Source: an uncultured Oscillospiraceae bacterium
GTDB lineage: Bacteria > Bacillota > Clostridia > Oscillospirales > Ruminococcaceae
Assembly (NCBI GenBank): GCA_910584715.1
Contig: CAJUAN010000022.1
Coordinates: 1 to 41,047 of the forward strand
Length of the DNA: 41,047 nt
Reading direction: 5' to 3'
Part shown: one piece after another, positions 8,626 through 16,312 of the stretch
Position numbering within the stretch: the first letter of the stretch is position 1
Layout of the letters: the number at the start of each line of letters is the position of its first letter
The notes under the pieces: generated by a model
What the model was told of the DNA's origin: nothing
The model's input: only the letters and a program-made list of their open reading frames with translations
Databases searched by the model: none
Position numbers and translations under genes: made by a program

Positions 8626-9492
8626 CTATTTGTCCTCCAGTTCTTTCAGAGCTTTAAGCTCGTCCTTGTCGATCTTGATCTTTCCGTCGCGGATAATGGT
8701 CACGTCCTCCTTATTGAAAATGACCGCCGCGTCCTCGGATTTTTCGGGCTTGACTTTCAGCTTGCCCGTCAGCAGATTGACCTCTTCAACGTACCCCTTG
8801 AAATCGGGAGTTTTAACGTAAGCCCCAACCTTGGGAGTATTTTTTTGCAGAAACTCATAGGAATCCTGCTCATATTTAAGACAGCACATAAGTCTGCCGC
8901 AGGTGCCGGAAATTTTTGTGGGATTCAAAGAAAGTCCCTGCTCCTTAGCCATTTTAATGGACACCGGCTGGAACTCGCCTAAAAAGCCCTTGCAGCAGAA
9001 TTCCCTGCCGCATATGCCCAGACCCCCGAGAATTTTCGCTTCGTCACGGACTCCTATCTGTCGAAGCTCTATGCGCGTCCTGAATACAGAGGCAAGGTCT
9101 TTGACAAGCTCGCGGAAGTCCACCCGCGTTTCCGCCGTAAAGTAAAACAACAGCTTGTTGTTGTCGAAAGTGCACTCAACGTCCACAAGGCTCATATCAA
9201 GCTTGTGGGCGAGGATTTTCTCCTCGCATATCTTAAAAGCGTTCTTTTCCTTGATCCTGTTCTGTTCCAGTATTTTCATATCCTGAGGCGTGACTATCCT
9301 GATTATTTCTTTCAGCGGAGCGGTTATCTGGGAATCCTCAATGCTCCTGTTGGGCATGACCACCTCGCCGCACTCAACGCCGCGGGCGGTCTCCACAATA
9401 ACGAGAGTACCCTCCTCCGCCTTTATTCCCGCAGGGGAAAAATAATAAATTTTGCCGGTCTTTTTGAACCGTACTCCAATAATTTCGGTCAT
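8626..9492 (-). CDS. ricT: PSP1-domain protein RicT (YaaT)
   Basis: The 288-aa protein matches the RicT/YaaT family. It has an N-terminal PSP1 region (GVRFKKTGKIYYFSPAG, ARGVECGEVV) and the cysteine-rich signature GICGREFCCKGF followed by TCGRLMCCLKYE, whose cysteines bind iron-sulfur in the RicA-RicF-RicT complex of Bacillus subtilis. That complex helps RNase Y process selected mRNAs and affects sporulation and competence. Gene order darA-holB-ricT is the same as in Bacillus, which supports the call. A KOW-like basic C-terminus follows (YVEEVNLLTGKLKVKPEK). ATG at 9492 has AAAGGA about 11 bases upstream. Confidence 0.92.
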   Translation of the reverse strand: MTEIIGVRFKKTGKIYYFSPAGIKAEEGTLVIVETARGVECGEVVMPNRSIEDSQITAPLKEIIRIVTPQDMKILEQNRIKEKNAFKICEEKILAHKLDMSLVDVECTFDNNKLLFYFTAETRVDFRELVKDLASVFRTRIELRQIGVRDEAKILGGLGICGREFCCKGFLGEFQPVSIKMAKEQGLSLNPTKISGTCGRLMCCLKYEQDSYEFLQKNTPKVGAYVKTPDFKGYVEEVNLLTGKLKVKPEKSEDAAVIFNKEDVTIIRDGKIKIDKDELKALKELEDK

Positions 9493-9509
9493 ACAGACTG
9501 TATTCCTTT

Positions 9510-10475
9510 CTATCCCATAATGGCGCAGACAAACGCCGATAATTCCGACGGCACGTTCATGTTCATTCCGCAGTGTATTGAGACCCGTCCTATCGCCTCA
9601 TGAATAAGCTCCGCCCGTCTCATGCTTATTTTGCGGGAAAGCAGCTCTGCGCCCCGAGGGTCGCAGCCTATGGACGGAGCGGTACCCAGCCTCAGCACGC
9701 AGGCGTCCCGCACGGTCTTGTCCGCAAGCTCCAGTACAAGCTTGATCCTGTTCCTGTTTTCGCCGATACGGTGCAGCGCGGTCAGCAGACCATATTCGTC
9801 CCCCGCGGCAATTGCGGAAATAATACTCCTGCATATTTCCGCATTTTCAGCAGTCTCTCCGCCTTTTAGGTAATCGAGACAGTTCCCGATGTTTCCGTGA
9901 AAACGTTCCACCGCGCCGTCTATAGCCTCCCCGGAGAATCCCATGTCCGCCAGAGCCGCTCGGCAGTCCTCCTCGGTACATTCGGGTATGCCAATGGTTA
10001 TCACTCTCGAAAGTATGGTCGGCAGGAACACGCTCCTGCTGACGGCGGTAAAAATAAAGTACGCCGTGTCGGGAGGCTCCTCTATAAGTTTCAGCATAAG
10101 GTTCTGGGTACCCTCCTCAACGCTTTCGCAGTCGGTAAAGATGTAGACCTTTGCGTCACAGTCGTTTGGCTTCACATAAGCGTCCGAGCAGGTACCGCGA
10201 ATTGTCTCACGGTTATAGATCTGCTTTTTGCCGCTTTTTTCGGGACGTATAACGTCCGGGTGAGTATTTTCAAGTATCCTTTTGCAGTGTCGGCACTCTC
10301 CGCAGGGAACGTCCCCGCCCCTTTCGCAGAGCAGCGTCATGGCGACGTAGTCCGCCGCGGTTTTCTTTCCCACGCCCTTTTCGCCCGTAAGCAGAAACGC
10401 GTGAGCCATTCTGCCGTTCCGCTTCATGGATTCAAGCGCCGAAACAAAGGAGTCCTTTGACCAAAGCTTTATCAT
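9510..10475 (-). CDS. holB: DNA polymerase III subunit delta' (HolB)
   Basis: This 321-aa AAA+ clamp-loader subunit has Walker A-like GEKGVGKKTAA near residue 33, a four-cysteine zinc module (CERGGDVPCGECRHC) and the conserved LIEEPPD segment with the following SRSVFLPTILSRV sensor region. It belongs to the complex that loads the beta sliding clamp during replication. Its ATG overlaps the stop of darA in an ATGA arrangement, so the two are translationally coupled. Downstream lies ricT after 17 bases. Confidence 0.93.
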   Translation of the reverse strand: MIKLWSKDSFVSALESMKRNGRMAHAFLLTGEKGVGKKTAADYVAMTLLCERGGDVPCGECRHCKRILENTHPDVIRPEKSGKKQIYNRETIRGTCSDAYVKPNDCDAKVYIFTDCESVEEGTQNLMLKLIEEPPDTAYFIFTAVSRSVFLPTILSRVITIGIPECTEEDCRAALADMGFSGEAIDGAVERFHGNIGNCLDYLKGGETAENAEICRSIISAIAAGDEYGLLTALHRIGENRNRIKLVLELADKTVRDACVLRLGTAPSIGCDPRGAELLSRKISMRRAELIHEAIGRVSIHCGMNMNVPSELSAFVCAIMG

Positions 10476-10798
10476 ACCTTTTCAAACCGTTCCACGTCGG
10501 TGACAAAAATGGTCGCTCCGCCCACGGATACCTCCACGGGAAAAGTCGCGCCGTGCATTTCCGAACCGACAATATTGCCTGCAGGCATATACTGCTTTCT
10601 CCTGCGGGAACGCTCCGTGATAATTCCGATTATCTCGTCCACCTTGTCGTCCTCGGCGCAGATAAGGAACGTGGTGTTTCCCGCCATAAGGAAGCCGCCT
10701 GTTGAAGCGAGCTTAGTGGCGAAAAATCCCGCCCTCGTAAGCGTAGAGGAAACGTCGTGGCTGTCGTCGTTATTTACAATTGCATAGATAAGTTTCAT
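10472..10798 (-). CDS. darA: Cyclic-di-AMP receptor DarA (PII-like, YaaQ/PstA)
   Basis: The 108-aa protein starting MKLIYAIVNNDDS matches the DarA family: ATKLASTGGFLMAGNTTFLI, then DDKVDEIIGII and the C-terminal GGATIFVTDVERFEKV. DarA is a trimeric PII-like cytosolic protein that binds cyclic di-AMP; its output is not well defined. A longer reading frame starts at 10864, but the start at 10798 has GGAGG 6 bases upstream and matches the family length. The gene overlaps holB by 4 bases. Confidence 0.93.
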   Translation of the reverse strand: MKLIYAIVNNDDSHDVSSTLTRAGFFATKLASTGGFLMAGNTTFLICAEDDKVDEIIGIITERSRRRKQYMPAGNIVGSEMHGATFPVEVSVGGATIFVTDVERFEKV

Positions 10799-10866
10799 GC
10801 CGAACCTCCGTTGATCCCAATTTTTAATCAATGTAAAAATCAGTATAAGCTCATAAGTATACATTT

Positions 10867-12198
10867 TTATTGTACCACATTTACATGAAAAATGCTATAC
10901 ATTTTCAAAATTTTTATAATATTTTCGTCAATAATTTCTCCCGCCGCCGCTATCGGTATGCACGGGGGACACACAGTTACGCTTTCGGCTGCGATTCGCC
11001 CCGCCGCTTCTTCTGTCTGTACCGTCTCCCGCGCCGCGAAAAAAGCTTCCCTCGGGGACATCGCCCTGACCGCTTCGGTTATCCCGAACTGCGGCGGTCT
11101 TAAAAGTATTCTGGGACACATCAGCCTTTCCGCGGCAAAGGCGGTCCTGGAAAAATCCTCCTCGGTACTTGAAGCCGAAAACATCAGCACTGCATGGGTC
11201 TCGTCGGCGTACTCGGTCTCTATGCCGTTCCTCCGAAGCTGTTCCGCGAGCTGGTACCCACGCAGTCCGCAGGGGTAGGCGTAAAATGTGACCTTCAGCG
11301 GTTCGGTATCGGGCATGGCAAGATGAGCAAGCCGCTCCTTTAAATCCGAGACACGCTTCACCGTTTCCGCAAGGTCGCTTCGGAAGCCCTCCGCAAGATA
11401 TCTGTTGCAAAGGTCCACGCTCGCCATAATGAGGTAGCTTGGACTTGTGCTGCCCCAAAGAGCCATGTCACGCTTTATATCGGTTACAAATCTTTCGTTT
11501 CCAACGTGAAGATAAGCGCCTCCGGTAAGAACAGGCAGGGTCTTGTGAGCCGAATCGCAGCACATATCCGCTCCCAGAGCGATAGGGTGGAGGCTGTTCT
11601 CCAGGAAAGCAAGATACGCGCCGTGAGCGTTGTCGACCAAAAGCGGAAGACCGTTTCTGTGACACACCTCCGCTATCTTCGCAACGGGAGCCAGCCGCCC
11701 CAGATAGTCGGGAGATGTTATGAACACGCAGGCGGGATTTTTCCCGCGGTACCGCTCTATAGCCTTTTCCACAGAAGCGGCTGTAAAAGCTCCCGAGACG
11801 GCAGAGCCGTCCTCATAGTCGGGATAGAGCCAAAGCGGGTCAAGGTCAAGCAGAACGCAGGAGTTCAGCACAGAGCGGTGGGCGTTCCTGCCGCAGATAA
11901 AGGAGCCGCCTTTCCCGCATACCGCCGTGAGCATAGCCTGTATGCAAAGGGTAGAACCTCCCGCGGAGTAAAAGGTAGCCGCCGTGCCGAAAAGAGCGGA
12001 GGCGTTTCTTTCGCTTTCCGCAATGATCCCCTCCGCTTCGTAGAGAGAATCCGCGCCCTTTATTTCGGTTATATCATAGGGAAAAGCCGCGCCGAATCCG
12101 CAGCCGTCAGGACTTTTCCCCTTGTGTCCCGGCATATGCGCGCGCACCGTTCCGCTTGCCGCGTAACGTTCCAGAAAATCATAAACGGGAGTATTCAT
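10867..12198 (-). CDS. Orn/Lys/Arg decarboxylase family protein (YaaO-like)
   Basis: This 443-aa fold-type I PLP enzyme carries the family opening VRAHMPGHKGK, YDITEIKGADSLYEAEGII, the LPLLVDNAHGAYL aspartate region and the PLP-binding lysine in SAHKTLP (Lys219). Members decarboxylate arginine, lysine or ornithine to make polyamines or their precursors. The C-terminal domain is short, as in the YaaO subgroup. Its position just before darA-holB-ricT mirrors Bacillus yaaO, except that tmk, which in Bacillus lies between, is absent. The substrate is not determined. GAGGAATG precedes the ATG. The 3' end contains a TGGTACAAT extended -10 that could start darA transcription. Confidence 0.88.
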   Translation of the reverse strand: MNTPVYDFLERYAASGTVRAHMPGHKGKSPDGCGFGAAFPYDITEIKGADSLYEAEGIIAESERNASALFGTAATFYSAGGSTLCIQAMLTAVCGKGGSFICGRNAHRSVLNSCVLLDLDPLWLYPDYEDGSAVSGAFTAASVEKAIERYRGKNPACVFITSPDYLGRLAPVAKIAEVCHRNGLPLLVDNAHGAYLAFLENSLHPIALGADMCCDSAHKTLPVLTGGAYLHVGNERFVTDIKRDMALWGSTSPSYLIMASVDLCNRYLAEGFRSDLAETVKRVSDLKERLAHLAMPDTEPLKVTFYAYPCGLRGYQLAEQLRRNGIETEYADETHAVLMFSASSTEEDFSRTAFAAERLMCPRILLRPPQFGITEAVRAMSPREAFFAARETVQTEEAAGRIAAESVTVCPPCIPIAAAGEIIDENIIKILKMYSIFHVNVVQ

Positions 12199-12217
12199 TT
12201 TTCATTCCTCGCATTCG

Positions 12218-12523
12218 TCAAACAAAGTATTTCATTTTTTCCATAATATTTCTTCTGCCGCGGGAGATCGTCCGCGATACGGTGGAGCGGTTCACTCCCA
12301 GCTTTTCCGCTATCTCGGGGATATTCATGCGGCTGAAATAGTAAAGACCTATCATCTGCCGCTGACGTTCCGAAAGCTCGTTCTCGATAATATTTCTGAG
12401 AATTTTTATCATCAGACTACGCTTGCCTTCGCCCGGTCCGTTTTCTCCGATAAGCGCGGCGATACGCTTGTCCGCGCAGAATTCCGCTTCGCCGGGAAAA
12501 CCGTTTTTCAGGCGTTTCTGCAT
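12218..12523 (-). CDS. Sigma-70 region 4-like helix-turn-helix protein
   Basis: The 101-aa protein has a C-terminal sigma region 4-like helix-turn-helix (ELSERQRQMIGLYYFSRMN, IPEIAEKLGVNRSTVSRTISRGRRNI) but no region 2, so it cannot be a complete sigma factor. Such short proteins occur as phage-type late regulators or as stand-alone DNA-binding factors. It overlaps the upstream coiled-coil gene by 16 bases and has only a weak ribosome binding site, so translational coupling is likely. The decarboxylase start follows after 19 bases. Confidence 0.75.
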   Translation of the reverse strand: MQKRLKNGFPGEAEFCADKRIAALIGENGPGEGKRSLMIKILRNIIENELSERQRQMIGLYYFSRMNIPEIAEKLGVNRSTVSRTISRGRRNIMEKMKYFV

Positions 12524-12750
12524 CTTTCGTTCACCCCGCAGCCGGCGTAGCCGTAAAGACTGTAAATAACATCAAGCAGGTCGTAAAGCTCCTGTTCGAG
12601 CGTCAGCTTCCGTCTTGTTATATCATCGCGCTCAATGGTCTCCAAATTACCTTTAAGCGTTTCGTTCAGTTCCGCTATACGCCTTCTGAGAGCAGCCTCC
12701 GAGCGCTTATATTCAACGATCATTTTCATGTATTCCTTCATAGTGAACAA
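12508..12750 (-). CDS. Small coiled-coil protein, unknown
   Basis: The 80-aa protein is almost wholly helical and charged (YKRSEAALRRRIAELNETLKG, then ERDDITRRKLTLEQELYDLLDVIYSLYGYAG). GGAGG lies 10 bases before its ATG. It is the first gene after a consensus promoter and overlaps the region-4-like gene. I do not recognise a family; it may be a partner of the overlapping DNA-binding protein. Confidence 0.65.
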   Translation of the reverse strand: MFTMKEYMKMIVEYKRSEAALRRRIAELNETLKGNLETIERDDITRRKLTLEQELYDLLDVIYSLYGYAGCGVNERCRNA

Positions 12751-12856
12751 ACCTCCGTTTCAGCAACGTGTACGACGTTTATGGCTTTTAGTTATCATTT
12801 CCCGCAGGCAGTACTTCCGATGGTCGGTCGGAACTCTGTCAAATTCCCTACTTTTA

Positions 12857-12885
12857 ATTATAGCCATAAAACGTATGTTCGTCAA
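12857..12885 (-). promoter_or_regulatory. SigA promoter for the coiled-coil/region 4/decarboxylase run
   Basis: On the minus strand, TTGACG (12880-12885) and TATAAT (12857-12862) are 17 bases apart, about 105 bases before the start codon at 12750. Confidence 0.75.
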
Positions 12886-12986
12886 GCATAAATCGAAAAT
12901 TTGTTTCATTTTGTTGAATCTACACAAAAAGAAAATGCAAAAATCTGCGTAAAAATCATTCGGTATTATACAAAAGCCGCAGACCT

Positions 12987-13020
12987 CAGTGAGCGCGCCG
13001 CAGCGCAGACTCACTCACTG
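12987..13020 (-). terminator. Possible stem-loop after the transglutaminase-like gene
   Basis: CAGTGAG (12987-12993) pairs with CTCACTG (13014-13020), with GC-rich inner sequence, just past the stop of the minus-strand gene at 13028. No good U-run directly follows, so terminator function is uncertain. Confidence 0.35.
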
Positions 13021-13027
13021 CAAAGGG

Positions 13028-14281
13028 TTATTCTTCTTTTAATCCTATCTCCTTTAAAAAGCTGAGAGTATCGCCGTCAAGCTGCTCGATATCCTTAAAA
13101 TAGTCCGAAAGCCTGCCTCCTTTAAAATAGAAATAAATAGTTACAGTATACATACAGTCGTCTTCTCCGTGGTACGAGCAGCCGTCGGTTATTATTTTTC
13201 CGCCCGACATTTGTGAAGCCCTGTCCATTACGTCGAGCATTTCGCCTGCGTCAGAAAAACATTTCATTACCTCGTCGTAGACCCCCTTGTCCGAAAGCCG
13301 TACAGTAACGGAATTCTTTCCTTTTTTTGCGGCTTTGGCAATCTTGTCCGCAAAAATATTTTTCGCTTCGCTAAGAGTGTCCGCATAGAATCCGTACTTA
13401 TGATAATAGTCCGCGCTGTCGGAATCTGCTTTCGGGATATAGAAACCGTTATCGGTCTGAACGTGGGTATTTCCGATAGCCTCGTCGCTCACCATAAAAT
13501 ATTTGTAGGATAGGTTGTTTTTGAGATTGGTTTCAGGGTCGTCCCAGGTTACGTCTACGTTATACCATTTTTTGCCGCAGTAAACTTTATTCCATGCGTG
13601 ATATTCGCTTTCGTCCGAGCGGTTCCTTGCGTATCCCGATACTGTCATGGAACGTATCCCCGCTTTTGCGCACAGATAATCGAAAGCGTGCGCATAGCCG
13701 TCGCATTTTGCTTCGCCGAGGACAAGCACGTCATAAGCGCTGTTGTTGCTGTCATTTATGACATAGCTTGTCTCATTTACAATGTAGTCGTGAATGTATT
13801 TTATTTTTTCGTAATCTGAGGTATCGTCGGTAAATTCCGAAATGATCTCCATTGCAGCCTTGTCCGATTTTTTGATTATTCTGTCATAGTCCTCCTTGCT
13901 GTAAACGTAATTAAATCTGACCATGCTTGTCTTTTGCGTGCTTTCGTTATAATAGTACTGCATAACATTTTTGCCCACGGGAAAATCGAAGCTTGTCATA
14001 GCGTCGGCATACATCATGATATTTGTAAGTTTTTCTATGGTCTCAACAGGAATACTTATCAGCATAAATTCTCTGTGGTCTATAAAAGCGGTGCGCATTT
14101 TAAGATATGCAAGCTTTTCCTCATCGGTAAGCTTTTTGTAGCAGTAGGGCAGCATTGTTTTGTTGTATTCGGACGCTTCCGAAGTTATTGAAAAGTCGAA
14201 GGGGCTGTCCGCAAAGAAAGTTCCGCTCAAAACGGAAAAGATCATAGCGGCGCACAGAATAAACGAAGCAAGTTTTTTCAT
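13028..14281 (-). CDS. Secreted transglutaminase-like (papain-fold) protein
   Basis: The 417-aa protein has a signal peptide (MKKLASFILCAAMIFSVLSG) and a transglutaminase core. YIHDYIVNETSYV is followed by the catalytic triad Cys193 (GEAKCDGYAHAF), His228 (EYHAWNKV) and Asp243 (WYNVDVTWDDP). In bacteria this fold usually acts as a cell-surface protease or peptidase, or cross-links wall proteins. A C-terminal region of about 130 residues (from about 285) is mixed alpha/beta and unassigned. No anchor is seen, so it is released or held by interactions. It stands alone between its own promoter and a possible terminator. Confidence 0.85.
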   Translation of the reverse strand: MKKLASFILCAAMIFSVLSGTFFADSPFDFSITSEASEYNKTMLPYCYKKLTDEEKLAYLKMRTAFIDHREFMLISIPVETIEKLTNIMMYADAMTSFDFPVGKNVMQYYYNESTQKTSMVRFNYVYSKEDYDRIIKKSDKAAMEIISEFTDDTSDYEKIKYIHDYIVNETSYVINDSNNSAYDVLVLGEAKCDGYAHAFDYLCAKAGIRSMTVSGYARNRSDESEYHAWNKVYCGKKWYNVDVTWDDPETNLKNNLSYKYFMVSDEAIGNTHVQTDNGFYIPKADSDSADYYHKYGFYADTLSEAKNIFADKIAKAAKKGKNSVTVRLSDKGVYDEVMKCFSDAGEMLDVMDRASQMSGGKIITDGCSYHGEDDCMYTVTIYFYFKGGRLSDYFKDIEQLDGDTLSFLKEIGLKEE

Positions 14282-14370
14282 ATTATGGGACTCCTTCCAT
14301 GTTGCTGTCTTTTTGCTTTGAAAGCATTTACTTTTTTAGCAGCGATAAGCGGTACAAGATCATATTATTA

Positions 14371-14399
14371 ATTGTATCACAGTATGTTAACAAATGCAA
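14371..14399 (-). promoter_or_regulatory. SigA promoter for the transglutaminase-like gene
   Basis: Minus strand TTGCAT (14394-14399), 17-base spacer, TACAAT (14371-14376); the start codon is about 90 bases downstream. Confidence 0.6.
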
Positions 14400-14658
14400 T
14401 GTTTTTTCGTAAGAAAGTACAGAAGTTGGTTTTTGATTATGTAAATTTATGTTTAACTCACAAACAAAAATTTACTAAGCAGAATTGACTTATGCGCTAA
14501 GGTGGGCATAATTTGCCTTACGGTAACTGCCGACGGAAAGCGCCGTAAAATCGTTTGCAAAAAGTAAAACGAAAGTTAAGAATCAGAGAGAAATAGAGCA
14601 TTTGGCAGAGATTCAAAGAGATATAAGGATATATTTTAAAAATTCGGCAATTTGACTA
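14400..14658. other. Gene-free stretch with one possible small transcript
   Basis: No coding region is seen. On the plus strand TTGACT (14485-14490), 16 bases, CATAAT (14507-14512) could be a promoter. A predicted start near 14519 coincides with the beginning of a stem-loop TTACGG (14518-14523)/CCGTAA (14543-14548). No terminator is visible, so a separate small RNA remains a guess. Confidence 0.3.
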
Positions 14659-14687
14659 TTGACTTTGGTTTTTTATTCATGTATAAT
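14659..14687 (+). promoter_or_regulatory. SigA promoter of the rplM-rpsI operon
   Basis: TTGACT (14659-14664), exactly 17 bases, TATAAT (14682-14687). A second overlapping TTGACT lies at 14652-14657. Confidence 0.85.
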
Positions 14688-14695
14688 TGACAATG

Positions 14696-14780
14696 TTGCG
14701 TCGGACGGACGTATGTCCGTATGTCCGCACCGATATTCCCGTATCCGATGCGTGCTTCCGCTGTGAACGGCATATGCGGG
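14696..14780 (+). promoter_or_regulatory. Candidate L13 (rplM) ribosomal leader
   Basis: The 5' leader between the promoter and rplM contains a perfect hairpin ACGGAC-GTAT-GTCCGT (14705-14720) inside a longer imperfect stem (TGCG 14697-14700 with CGCA 14726-14729). Firmicutes rplM operons often carry an autoregulatory L13 leader. Position and structure fit, but I cannot check the consensus. Confidence 0.45.
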
Positions 14781-14808
14781 AGAAAAAATTATCAAAAGGA
14801 GAATGATT

Positions 14809-15237
14809 ATGTCAACTTATATGCCTAAGGCAAACGAAATCAGCCGTAAATGGTATGTGCTTGACGCTGCGGATAAGTCTCTCGGACGCGTTGCCGCCGA
14901 AGCTGCTTCCATACTCCGCGGTAAAAACAAGCCCACTTTCGCTCCCCATGCGGACTGCGGCGACCATGTTATCATCATTAACTGCGCAAAGGCTAAGCTT
15001 ACAGGCAAGAAGCTTGAGAAGAAAACCTACAAGTGGCACACCGGTTGGATCGGCGGTCTTAAAGAGATCAAATACAGCGATATGATGAAGAATCAGCCCG
15101 AAAGAGCTATGATGATCGCAGTAAACGGAATGCTCCCCAACAATACGCTTGGCAGAGCGGCTCTTAAGCGTCTGAGAACATATGCAGGCGCAGAGCACGG
15201 TCATGAAGCTCAGAAACCCGAAAATTACGAAATATAA
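14809..15237 (+). CDS. rplM: 50S ribosomal protein L13
   Basis: The 142-aa protein is a clear L13: KWYVLDAADKSLGRVAAEAASILRGKNKPTFAPHADCGDHVIIINCAK, KTYKWHTGWIGGLK, and MLPNNTLGRAALKRLRTYAG. It assembles early into the large subunit. An ATG six bases upstream (14803) is also in frame, but AAGGAG (14797-14801) is 7 bases from 14809 and only 1 from 14803, so 14809 is chosen. rpsI follows 13 bases later, as is universal for this pair. Confidence 0.97.
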   Translation: MSTYMPKANEISRKWYVLDAADKSLGRVAAEAASILRGKNKPTFAPHADCGDHVIIINCAKAKLTGKKLEKKTYKWHTGWIGGLKEIKYSDMMKNQPERAMMIAVNGMLPNNTLGRAALKRLRTYAGAEHGHEAQKPENYEI

Positions 15238-15250
15238 GGAGGCGGAGTAA

Positions 15251-15652
15251 ATGTACGAATCTAAACAGCCTTATTTTTACGGCACAGGCAGAAGAAAAAG
15301 CTCCGTTGCAAGAGTAAGAGTTTACGCGGGCAGCGGTAATATCACGATCAACGGCAGAAATATTGACGACTACTTCGGTCTTGAGACGCTCAAGCTGATC
15401 GTTAAGCAGCCCCTTATCCTTACCGAAAATTCCGATAAGTTTGATATTGTCTGCACGGTTGCGGGCGGCGGTGTTACAGGTCAGGCAGGCGCTATTCGCC
15501 ACGGTCTGTCCAGAGCGCTTCTTCAGGTAAACGAGGAGCTTCGTCCCGTTCTGAAGAAAGCAGGTTTCCTCACTCGTGACCCCAGAATGAAGGAAAGAAA
15601 GAAGTACGGTCTCAAAGCTGCGAGACGTGCTCCGCAGTTCTCGAAGAGATAG
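15251..15652 (+). CDS. rpsI: 30S ribosomal protein S9
   Basis: The 133-aa protein carries the S9 hallmarks: YGTGRRKSSVARVRV near the start, GGGVTGQAGAIRHGLSRALL, and the basic C-terminal tail LTRDPRMKERKKYG...RAPQFSKR that reaches the decoding centre. AAGGAGG precedes the ATG. It is co-transcribed with rplM and ends before a strong terminator. Confidence 0.97.
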   Translation: MYESKQPYFYGTGRRKSSVARVRVYAGSGNITINGRNIDDYFGLETLKLIVKQPLILTENSDKFDIVCTVAGGGVTGQAGAIRHGLSRALLQVNEELRPVLKKAGFLTRDPRMKERKKYGLKAARRAPQFSKR

Positions 15653-15676
15653 TCTTATCGCATACAGAGAATTTTC

Positions 15677-15712
15677 AAACCCCCGAAAACCTTGTGTTTT
15701 CGGGGGTTTTCA
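15677..15712 (+). terminator. rplM-rpsI operon terminator
   Basis: CCCCCGAAAAC and GTTTTCGGGGG form an 11-bp stem with a 5-base loop followed by TTTT. Confidence 0.92.
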
Positions 15713-15877
15713 ATGCAATTCAAAAGATAAAACACTGTAAAGACTTGTGGAATTTGATAAGGTATGATACAAGTATGGCACACGTAATTATAAAAATCAG
15801 TATCAGATTAAACTCGCTACTGACCAGTGTTATTGAGCCTTTATATTATGTAGGGCTTTCCATATCGCAGGTTCTGC

Positions 15878-15906
15878 TTGACAAACTGAAAAAAATAATG
15901 TATAAT
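15878..15906 (+). promoter_or_regulatory. tRNA-Leu promoter
   Basis: Perfect TTGACA (15878-15883), 17 bases, TATAAT (15901-15906), 24 bases before the tRNA 5' end. Confidence 0.9.
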
Positions 15907-15930
15907 GCTTATAATGTTTATTTATAATTT

Positions 15931-16014
15931 GCGGGTGTGGCGGAATTGGCAGACGCGCCGGACTTAGGATCCGGTGTCACCGACGTGCAGGTTCAAGTCC
16001 TGTCACCCGCACCA
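15931..16014 (+). tRNA. tRNA-Leu (anticodon UAG)
   Basis: The 84-base class II tRNA has acceptor stem GCGGGTG/CACCCGC, anticodon arm CCGGA-CTTAGGA-TCCGG with anticodon TAG, a variable arm (TGTCACCGACG), T-arm GTTCAAG and encoded CCA. Confidence 0.97.
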
Positions 16015-16020
16015 AGTAAG

Positions 16021-16064
16021 ACAAATTTGAACTTCCCAAAATGTTCGGATTTGTTTTTATTTTA
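16021..16064 (+). terminator. tRNA-Leu terminator
   Basis: ACAAATTTGAAC (16021-16032) pairs with GTTCGGATTTGT (16043-16054) over 12 bp, including two G-U pairs, followed by TTTTATTTT. Confidence 0.85.
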
Positions 16065-16200
16065 TCTGAATAAACCATTTGGGAATTTATGGTGCGGCTT
16101 TAAAAAGACCGCCTCCCTTTGCGGCTGAACCAGCTTAAGTTCAGTTTGAGAATATCCTGCTATTATCCGCAAATTACAAATTTTCAGGCGACTTTTTAAT

Positions 16201-16312
16201 TTATAGTGCGTATATCAGGATTTTTTCAGTAATTCCCATAATCTTATTAAGATGAGCTTCACGGATACCCTTTATTTTTCTGTATGGTTCCCTGTTCAGC
16301 CTTAATTTATTA
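16201..16312 (-). pseudogene. Possible frameshifted C-terminal extension of the YunG-like gene
   Basis: Deleting one A from the five-A run near 16330 lets the minus-strand reading frame continue past the stop at 16310 for about 34 more sense codons (LNREPYRKIKGIREAHLNKI in part), ending at a stop at 16201-16203. Sequence looks coding-like (charged, helical). It could be a genuine frameshift, a remnant of another gene, or chance. Confidence 0.3.

Noticed and set aside
8149..8982. 277-codon plus-strand frame across SPFH, the small membrane gene and ricT
   Set aside because: Antisense shadow of three well-supported minus-strand genes.
12760..13014. Minus-strand 84-codon frame upstream of the coiled-coil gene
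   Set aside because: It runs through the SigA promoter at 12857-12885, has no ribosome binding site and shows no protein-like pattern.
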